Source: Clostridia bacterium
GTDB taxonomy: Bacteria; Bacillota; Clostridia; Oscillospirales; Acutalibacteraceae
Direction: 5' to 3'
Length of the DNA: 64,000 bases
NCBI GenBank assembly: GCA_017625435.1
Contig: JAGAKX010000038.1
Coordinates: 1 to 64,000, forward strand
The notes under the pieces were generated by a model, which searched no databases, was not told where the DNA came from, and worked only from the letters and a program-made list of their open reading frames with translations. The position numbers and the translations under genes were made by a program. Of the stretch, positions 57,998-64,000 are shown piece after piece. The first letter of the stretch is position 1. Each line of letters begins with the position of its first letter.

Positions 57998-60900
57998 ATT
58001 TCCCTCTCCTTGACTGTTATTTTAACCTCACCCGTAAGACCCCATTTACTGTCCTCGGGGAAGTTTGAATATTTTGACGGTACCGTGCTGTAGTGATTGC
58101 AAAGGGTAGAGGATACCGTGATTTTAATATGGTTTTTACCGTCACGGATAAAGTCCGTAATGTCGGCAGTAAAGGGTCTGTAGGTGAAAACCACGGCAGA
58201 CTTTCCGTTAATTTCAATATTTACGGTAGCACCCGCATCGGAAATATCAAGGTAAAATTTTCTGTCGGTGTAGATTTTACTTAAGGTGATATCCTTTTCG
58301 TAAACTGCCTTGCCCGAGAAGTTTTTAAGTGCACCTGTTTTGCAAAGGTCACCCGCTGTCATTTTTCCTGTGCCCGAATAAAGCTTTACGGGCTCAGGGA
58401 TAAGGGAGGCGTATTCCTTTCCGTCGCTGCTTCTTACAAAGAACACAACACGGGAAACGTAAGGTGTTACATTTTTAACCTCGGCGCAGTACTTCTTTGA
58501 GCTGAAATTACCCGTTCCGTTTTCCGTAATTTCAAGCCTTTCCCCGTTGTTATATACTTCGATAAGCTCTCCGAAAAGGCTGAATTCAAGCCTTTCGAGA
58601 CAGGGAACGCTGTCAAATTCAAAGCGGAAAAGTCCGTTTTCATTGCAGTTCCCCGAAAATCCGTAATAGCTGTCATTAGAAAAGGGGGTAACGGAAAGAG
58701 GATATCCCGTTTTCTCAATCTCTTTTTTTGTAATGTAAAGAGATGTCCTTTTAAGGTAAGACGTGTTTCTGTAATCGGGCTTTTCATCCTTACTATAAGA
58801 GAAGGCTGCAAAAAGAAGATTTTTGCCCTTTAAGAGTCTTACGGTGCAGTCTGTTACTTCCTCGGAATTGAGCACTGTGAATTCGGGCTTTATGCCGCCT
58901 GTATGAAGCACGGCATCCGTTTCTTTCGGAGAATAAACGTAAGTAAAGAAAATACAGTCACCGCTGAAAATAAGGTTGTCGTCATAAACTCTGCCCTTAA
59001 GACCGTGGTGTCCCTGCTCGTAAAGAGAGGGGGAGTATTCGTATGAATGGAAGCCGTAGCGGTCGTGAAGAGCGGTTCTTTCAATTTTATACTCTTCACC
59101 CTCATATACAAAGGCTTCCGAAGCCAAAAGCTCACGGTTTTGGGAAAGATATTTAATAAGAGCCTTTTTGTTGTTTTCTGCCGGGATTCTGCTGATTGCT
59201 CTGTTTGTGCAGAAGGGAATATCCGTAAAATCGGGCTTTTCGGGCACATCCGAGGTATTTTTTACCGCAGTCACATCAAAGAACCTGCCCTCGGCTCCGA
59301 TGATACCGCCTGCAGGTATGTAATAATCCCCGAAGGTATTGTCAAGTGTGGGGATAATACTGAAATCCCACTCACCGTCAAGCTTTATTTCTTCGACTGT
59401 GTTCTCTTTTCGTGAAAAAGCAATGTTAATCTCCTTATCGCAGGTAATGTCCTCCTCTGTAAAGAGAATAAGCGTATCATCCTCTGCCTCAAGAGGCATT
59501 TTTATGTAGGTAAAGCCGTCCTTTGAAACAGTTCCCGAAAGAAGAATCACTTCACCCTTGGCGGGGTCGAAAAGATAGGTTTTACCCGTTGCTTCAAAAC
59601 GGCACACGCTGTCCTTTTTTGCATAGCGGACAAAAAACAGCTTGCTGTCCCCGTGCACTCTTGTGTGCACAAATGCCTTTGTAACGCCCGAGGCGATGTC
59701 CGTAATGAAGCTTCTCTTTATGTTTTTGTTGATGACGGTAAGGGCGCCCTCTTCGTTTGATGTAAGATGGCAGTTCTTGCGGCTCAGCATTCTTTTAAGC
59801 TGTTCTCTGAAGTCCTCGTTTCCGGCACCGTATTTATCTGAAATATAAGGAGTAATTCCCGAGAAAATGACCGTACCGCCGTTTTCAAGGAAATGCTCTG
59901 CCTTGTCGATTACCGACTGTCTTACGGCATCGACACCTGCAAAAATCAGCACCTTGTACTGCTCGTCCGACACCTTCATAAGACCGTTTTCGCATAGGGA
60001 ATTCTCAATTGACTGAAAATCTATAAAGTCAAAGTCAATGCCGTTATTAAAAATATGCTGTGCCATACCGAAGGTGGCATCAATGCAGGTTTTGTGGTTT
60101 TCTCCGTAATCGCAGGAGGAGACGGGGTAGAATATTGCCGCATCGCAGCGATGCACACCTGTTGTGAGAAGTGCGGACATTCTCTTGTATTTATCGAGCC
60201 ATGTCTTTTCGTCATCCCAGTAAGGCATACGGAAATGGAAATCGGGAGGCGCCCATTCAAAGAAGCCTCCGTTTGTGCCGTAATAAAGTCCGTGGAGATT
60301 AAGAAGATTTGCACCGTATATAAAATTGTCGCTTGTAGGAGCTGTTATGCTTTCAAGAGTAGTGCCCCAGCCCGAGCTGTGATAGCCCTCAAGCCACACT
60401 CTCGGTCTCTTGTAAAGGTGGGCGATTGAGCTGTTTACCTTGACCTTTATAAGGTCTGCCGCTCTTCCGGGGGTATCGTTTCCGGGGGCTGTGAACCAAC
60501 GGACGGTTCTGAAATAATCCGAAAATTCGGCAGGATTCTTTCCACGGGATGACTGATCGCAGCCGTATGTAAGTCCTCTTTCAGCGTGGAAGTTATAAAC
60601 GGGAATAAAGTAGTTTTCTTCAATAAGCCTGGTCTTTACATCGGCACAGTCAAGGCGTATTACGGGTGTAAAGTCCGAAAGATTGAAAAACAGATGGGGA
60701 ATGAAGCCCAGAATATCGTAGCCTCTTTTTTCCTTTATTGCATCTCTTAAGGTCTCGTTCCACAGATACCTTGTATCTGTTCCGAACATCAGCTCATCCT
60801 GAAAAAAGTAGTTGAGAGTGCCGGGCTTTACGTCGGGGCATCTTCTTTCAAATTCTCTGAAATACAAGTCAACCAAAAGCTCACCGCAACGGGGATTCAA

Positions 60901-61503
60901 AGGGTCAATTGAATTATCTTTTTTCTGCTCTGTGACTATATAAGCCTTGCAAAGCCCCTTGACGGGGTTCAATATTCCCTTGCCCTTTTCAAAAATAATA
61001 AGGGGCTTTTTACATTCGGGGTCCTCATAAGCTATAACAGCAAGAGTGTTTTCGGAAAGGCTTTCCTCATCTCCCGAAAACAGCATTTTTTCCTCGCAGG
61101 AAAGGTTTACGGCATTCATCCCCTCGGTAGCAGCCACCATATCGGTAAAATAGCCGTTACCTATCCAGGCTATTGTATAGTCGCCCATACCGATGGACAT
61201 TCCCAGACGCTCGCATTCCTTTGCTGCGTGGTGAAAAAGCTCCCACCACTTGTCGGAAAACTGAGGGGGAGTGCCCTCAACGCTTCTTCCGAAGCCACCG
61301 TAGGGAAGCTCCTTTTCACCGCCCTCGTTTATGTGGCAGTAATTGACCTGCACGCCTGCAAGCCCCTTTTCAGCAAGAGCTTCAAGCTGTGCGGTCAGCC
61401 TTTCCTTTGTAAGTTCACCGCCGTTCCACCAATAAAAAGGCACCTCGCCGTATCGGCGGTCGGGCGAGGTGAGTGCTTTTATAAAATCTGCCGTATATTG
61501 CAT
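57994..61503 (-). CDS. Large glycosidase, GH106-like (putative alpha-L-rhamnosidase family)
   Basis: A 1169-residue protein without a signal peptide. It opens with VPFYWWNGGELTKERLTAQLEALAEKGLAGVQV and later FSDKWWELFHHAAKECERLGMSIGMGDYTIAW, which resemble the N-terminal barrel motifs of GH106-type enzymes. The middle contains a class-I-glutamine-amidotransferase-like segment and the C-terminal 120 residues a jelly-roll (YLDISDAGATVNIEINGK, GKNHIKITVSSTL). Proteins of this build remove rhamnose or related sugars from plant glycans. Coupled to the GH3 gene by ATGA overlap, suggesting joint degradation of a glycan or glycoside. The family is likely but not certain. Confidence 0.75.
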   Translation of the reverse strand: MQYTADFIKALTSPDRRYGEVPFYWWNGGELTKERLTAQLEALAEKGLAGVQVNYCHINEGGEKELPYGGFGRSVEGTPPQFSDKWWELFHHAAKECERLGMSIGMGDYTIAWIGNGYFTDMVAATEGMNAVNLSCEEKMLFSGDEESLSENTLAVIAYEDPECKKPLIIFEKGKGILNPVKGLCKAYIVTEQKKDNSIDPLNPRCGELLVDLYFREFERRCPDVKPGTLNYFFQDELMFGTDTRYLWNETLRDAIKEKRGYDILGFIPHLFFNLSDFTPVIRLDCADVKTRLIEENYFIPVYNFHAERGLTYGCDQSSRGKNPAEFSDYFRTVRWFTAPGNDTPGRAADLIKVKVNSSIAHLYKRPRVWLEGYHSSGWGTTLESITAPTSDNFIYGANLLNLHGLYYGTNGGFFEWAPPDFHFRMPYWDDEKTWLDKYKRMSALLTTGVHRCDAAIFYPVSSCDYGENHKTCIDATFGMAQHIFNNGIDFDFIDFQSIENSLCENGLMKVSDEQYKVLIFAGVDAVRQSVIDKAEHFLENGGTVIFSGITPYISDKYGAGNEDFREQLKRMLSRKNCHLTSNEEGALTVINKNIKRSFITDIASGVTKAFVHTRVHGDSKLFFVRYAKKDSVCRFEATGKTYLFDPAKGEVILLSGTVSKDGFTYIKMPLEAEDDTLILFTEEDITCDKEINIAFSRKENTVEEIKLDGEWDFSIIPTLDNTFGDYYIPAGGIIGAEGRFFDVTAVKNTSDVPEKPDFTDIPFCTNRAISRIPAENNKKALIKYLSQNRELLASEAFVYEGEEYKIERTALHDRYGFHSYEYSPSLYEQGHHGLKGRVYDDNLIFSGDCIFFTYVYSPKETDAVLHTGGIKPEFTVLNSEEVTDCTVRLLKGKNLLFAAFSYSKDEKPDYRNTSYLKRTSLYITKKEIEKTGYPLSVTPFSNDSYYGFSGNCNENGLFRFEFDSVPCLERLEFSLFGELIEVYNNGERLEITENGTGNFSSKKYCAEVKNVTPYVSRVVFFVRSSDGKEYASLIPEPVKLYSGTGKMTAGDLCKTGALKNFSGKAVYEKDITLSKIYTDRKFYLDISDAGATVNIEINGKSAVVFTYRPFTADITDFIRDGKNHIKITVSSTLCNHYSTVPSKYSNFPEDSKWGLTGEVKITVKEREI

Positions 61504-61509
61504 TATTAA

Positions 61510-62037
61510 TTATTCCTTTTCGGCTGTCTTTTTCTTGCAGGTTCTTTTCTTTGGTGCAGGAGCAGTAACCTCTTCAGCCTTTACTTCTGCTGCCTTTTCG
61601 GGCTCAGCCTTTTTCTTTGGGGCTTTCTTCTTGGGAGCTGCTTCTTCCTTTACCTCTTCGCAGACTGCTGCAGCTTCTTCTGTCTTTTTCTTACATACTC
61701 TCTTCTTACCCTTGAGTACGTCAATAAGCTGAAGAGCATGGTCAAGGTTGCCCCAAGCCTGAAGCTGTCCGTCAAGATATGCCTTTACGGGGTCAGCCTT
61801 ACTCTTCAGGCATTCCTCAAGAAGTGCGGAATCTGTAATAATTGCAACTGTATTGTCGTGGTAATCGTAAGGCTCGAAGGAGAATGTGCCGTCAATGTAT
61901 GCTGCATACATTGTACCTCCGCAGTCCTCGTCGGACATTGTAATCTGAGCGGCAATAAATGCGTCCTTGAATTTTGCGGTATCAGCCTTAGCTGCATATT
62001 TTTTCTTGAGATAGTCGTATTTTTCAATGAATGTCAT
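61510..62037 (-). CDS. SCP2-like sterol-carrier domain with Lys/Ala-rich basic tail
   Basis: A 175-residue protein. The first 110 residues resemble an SCP-2 lipid-binding domain (FIAAQITMSDEDCGGTMYAAYIDGTFSFEPYDYHDN, KSKADPVKAYLDGQLQAWGNLDHALQL). The remaining 65 residues are low-complexity, rich in Lys, Ala and Glu, with two copies of a KR(V/T)CKKKT element flanking a KKKAPKKKA region, like histone-H1 or AlgP-type tails. AAGGAAAATTACT precedes the ATG. Whether it binds lipid, or nucleic acid through the tail, is open. Lies downstream of the UPF0210 gene. Confidence 0.75.
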   Translation of the reverse strand: MTFIEKYDYLKKKYAAKADTAKFKDAFIAAQITMSDEDCGGTMYAAYIDGTFSFEPYDYHDNTVAIITDSALLEECLKSKADPVKAYLDGQLQAWGNLDHALQLIDVLKGKKRVCKKKTEEAAAVCEEVKEEAAPKKKAPKKKAEPEKAAEVKAEEVTAPAPKKRTCKKKTAEKE

Positions 62038-62056
62038 AGTAATTTTCCTTTCTTGT

Positions 62057-63415
62057 TTAGTTTTTGAGTGAATGTATGGGTGCAGGGATTCTTCCGCCTC
62101 GGGAAATGAATTTTTCGGGAGAATTGTGATTGAGCTTTATAACGGGAGCGTAACCCAGAAGTCCGCCGAATTCTACGGTGTCGCCCTCTTTTTTGCCGTA
62201 TGCGGGAATTACTCTTACAGCCGTTGTCTTGGTGTTTGCAACACCTATTGAAATTTCATCGGCAATAATACCGGAGATTACTGCCTCTGTGGTGTCTCCG
62301 GGAATTGCAATCATATCAAGTCCTACGGAGCATACCGCAGTCATAGCTTCAAGCTTTTCAATTGAAAGGGAGCCGTTTGCAACAGCCGCTATCATACCCT
62401 CGTCCTCGGATACGGGAATGAATGCGCCCGAAAGACCGCCAACGTGGGAGGATGCCATAACACCGCCCTTTTTGACTGCGTCATTGAGCATTGCAAGAGC
62501 TGCCGTTGTGCCGTGTGCACCGCAGCACTCAAGTCCCATATTTTCGAGTATTCTTGCAACGGAGTCGCCAATAGCTGGTGTGGGTGCAAGAGAAAGGTCA
62601 ACGATTCCGAAGGGAACGCCCAGTCTCTCTGCAGCTTCGGAAGCCACAAGCTGACCTACTCTCGTAATCTTGAAAGCGGTTTTCTTTATAATGTCAGCAA
62701 GCTGTGAAAGGTCGCAGTCACCGGCACGGGAAATTGCAGAGGATACAACGCCGGGACCCGATACACCTACGTTAATAACACATTCGGGCTCTCCGATGCC
62801 GTGGAAGGCACCTGCCATAAAGGGGTTATCCTGAGGCACGTTTGCAAAAACAACAAGCTTTGCACAGCCTATTGAATAATTGTCCTTTGTAAGAAATGCC
62901 GTTTCCTTTATAGTCTTACCCATAAGTCTTATTGCATCCATATTGATACCGGCTTTTGTTGAAGCAACATTTACGGATGAGCAGACCTTGCCCGTAATGC
63001 TTAAAGCCTCGGGAATTGATGCAATAAGATTTTCGGAGCTTTTTGTAAAGCCCTTGTCAACGAGAGCGGAAAAGCCGCCTATGAAGTTTATTCCGAGGGT
63101 ATCAGCTGCCCTGTCAAGTGTCTGTGCGATTTTTACATAGGTATCGCGTCCGTGCTTTCCGCCGATTAATGCCACGGGTGTTACGGAAACACGCTTGTTG
63201 ACGATGGGAATTCCGTATTTCTTTTCGATTTCTTCACCCGTCTTAACAAGATTCTCTGCATTTTTTGTTATTTTATCATAAATGTTTGTAAGAAGTCTTC
63301 CTTCGTCTTCGCTGCAGCAGTCAAGAAGTGATATACCCATAGTAATTGTACGTATATCGAGATTCTCCTGCCGTATCATATTTATGGTTTCGAGGATATC
63401 CGCTGTATTAATCAT
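62057..63415 (-). CDS. UPF0210 (DUF711) family protein
   Basis: A 452-residue protein: [70 protein letters not shown] and the terminal [17 protein letters not shown], all UPF0210 features. Its crystal-structure relatives resemble PFL-like barrels; no biochemical role is established. It is usually found next to an ACT-domain UPF0237 protein, as here. Confidence 0.93.
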   Translation of the reverse strand: MINTADILETINMIRQENLDIRTITMGISLLDCCSEDEGRLLTNIYDKITKNAENLVKTGEEIEKKYGIPIVNKRVSVTPVALIGGKHGRDTYVKIAQTLDRAADTLGINFIGGFSALVDKGFTKSSENLIASIPEALSITGKVCSSVNVASTKAGINMDAIRLMGKTIKETAFLTKDNYSIGCAKLVVFANVPQDNPFMAGAFHGIGEPECVINVGVSGPGVVSSAISRAGDCDLSQLADIIKKTAFKITRVGQLVASEAAERLGVPFGIVDLSLAPTPAIGDSVARILENMGLECCGAHGTTAALAMLNDAVKKGGVMASSHVGGLSGAFIPVSEDEGMIAAVANGSLSIEKLEAMTAVCSVGLDMIAIPGDTTEAVISGIIADEISIGVANTKTTAVRVIPAYGKKEGDTVEFGGLLGYAPVIKLNHNSPEKFISRGGRIPAPIHSLKN

Positions 63416-63430
63416 TGCCCTTCTCCTCCG

Positions 63431-63700
63431 TTAAATATGGTGCATTGTATTGAAAATATCTTCGTGCATTGTCTGAATCTGAAGATTTTTGCTGTTCCCG
63501 TATTCTGACAGAATATCAACAAATTCCGAGAAAGGAATCTTGAGCTCTGAAATATCCGCAAGCATAATCATTGCAAAGTATTCGCTTAAAACACTCTGTG
63601 TAATGTCAAGGATGTTTGCACCCTTTTCGGCACAGATTGTGCTTACTCCCGCAATGATTCCTACATTGTCCTTACCTGTTACGCTGATTATTGCTTTCAT
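63431..63700 (-). CDS. ACT-domain protein (UPF0237)
   Basis: An 89-residue ACT domain: AIISVTGKDNVGIIAGVSTICAEKGANILDITQSVL and FAMIMLADISELKIPFSEFVDIL. ACT domains bind amino acids or other small ligands and regulate partner proteins. It lies 15 bp upstream of the UPF0210 gene on the same strand, an association conserved across Firmicutes and archaea, implying that it regulates or assists that protein. Confidence 0.94.
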   Translation of the reverse strand: MKAIISVTGKDNVGIIAGVSTICAEKGANILDITQSVLSEYFAMIMLADISELKIPFSEFVDILSEYGNSKNLQIQTMHEDIFNTMHHI

Positions 63701-63780
63701 CTTTTACGTCCTCCCGTGTATATATAACTAAATATTACTATATCTTTTCTTTTTTTTCAATTGTTTGTGTTTATTTTTTA

Positions 63781-63809
63781 TTGAAAAACCGTTAAAAAAA
63801 CTGTATTAT
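63781..63809 (+). promoter_or_regulatory. Promoter of folP
   Basis: TTGAAA (63781-63786), 17 bp, TATTAT (63804-63809); 18 bp before the ATG. Confidence 0.65.
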
Positions 63810-63821
63810 TATATGCGGTGA

Positions 63822-64000
<179 letters not shown>

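Overview
The window looks like a chromosomal segment of an endospore-forming, low-to-medium GC Clostridia bacterium, most likely an Oscillospirales/Ruminococcaceae-type gut anaerobe. The reasons are: gpr-spoIIP and a complete spoIIIAA-AH operon; an IspH-ribosomal protein S1 fusion next to cmk; AAGGAGG-type ribosome-binding sites; SASP-protease biology; a dockerin-bearing secreted protein; and many glycoside hydrolases. This placement is inference; no 16S gene is present.

Layout. 1-3.9 kb: possible end of an IS21-like element, a sugar-phosphate isomerase/epimerase, a small membrane protein, spoIIP, gpr, and rpsT with a tiny membrane protein. 3.9-7 kb: an MNT/HEPN pair, tcdA, an XRE membrane regulator and a hemolysin-III family protein. 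7-11.5 kb: a two-gene glycan operon (propeller/toroid protein and GH38 mannosidase). 11.5-13 kb: an AT-rich island with a secreted orphan protein. 13-19.7 kb: M29 aminopeptidase, a lipid kinase, a DUF4838 protein, GH16 and a membrane-anchored orphan whose 5' end appears frameshifted. 19.8-22.5 kb: a YhhN/unknown/PfkB-kinase operon. 23.5-30.5 kb: a seven-gene shikimate/tyrosine operon (DAHP synthase, tyrA, aroB, aroA, aroC, aroE-aroK fusion, aroQ), preceded by what reads as a complete ribosome-mediated attenuator with a Tyr/Phe-rich leader peptide. 30.8-34.4 kb: small membrane proteins, an orphan PstS-like protein, a ClC transporter and two tRNA-Ser genes. 34.5-39.3 kb: a secreted alpha/beta-hydrolase-like protein, an enoate-reductase (OYE) gene with a decayed paralogue beside it, and a thioesterase. 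39.4-46 kb: two LuxR-type regulators, zinc-ribbon proteins, an InlB-repeat/dockerin protein and a CarD-like regulator. 46.2-50.9 kb: the spoIIIA operon behind a recognisable sigma-E promoter, then a DUF1292 gene. 51.2-55.2 kb: a YhiN-type flavoprotein, cmk and ispH-rpsA. 55.6-61.5 kb: GH3 (permuted domain order) and a GH106-like enzyme. 61.5-64 kb: an SCP2-like protein with a basic tail, UPF0210, an ACT protein and the 5' end of folP.

The most striking signals outside the genes are (i) the aro attenuator at 30489-30688, (ii) three arrays of tandem perfect mini-hairpins (13.0, 34.0 and 55.4 kb), two of which share a short conserved linker, (iii) a similar short hydrophobic helix on three otherwise unrelated, probably exported enzymes, and (iv) an internal ribosome-binding site inside ispH-rpsA that could release free S1. 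All assignments are from reading the sequence; no database search was run.
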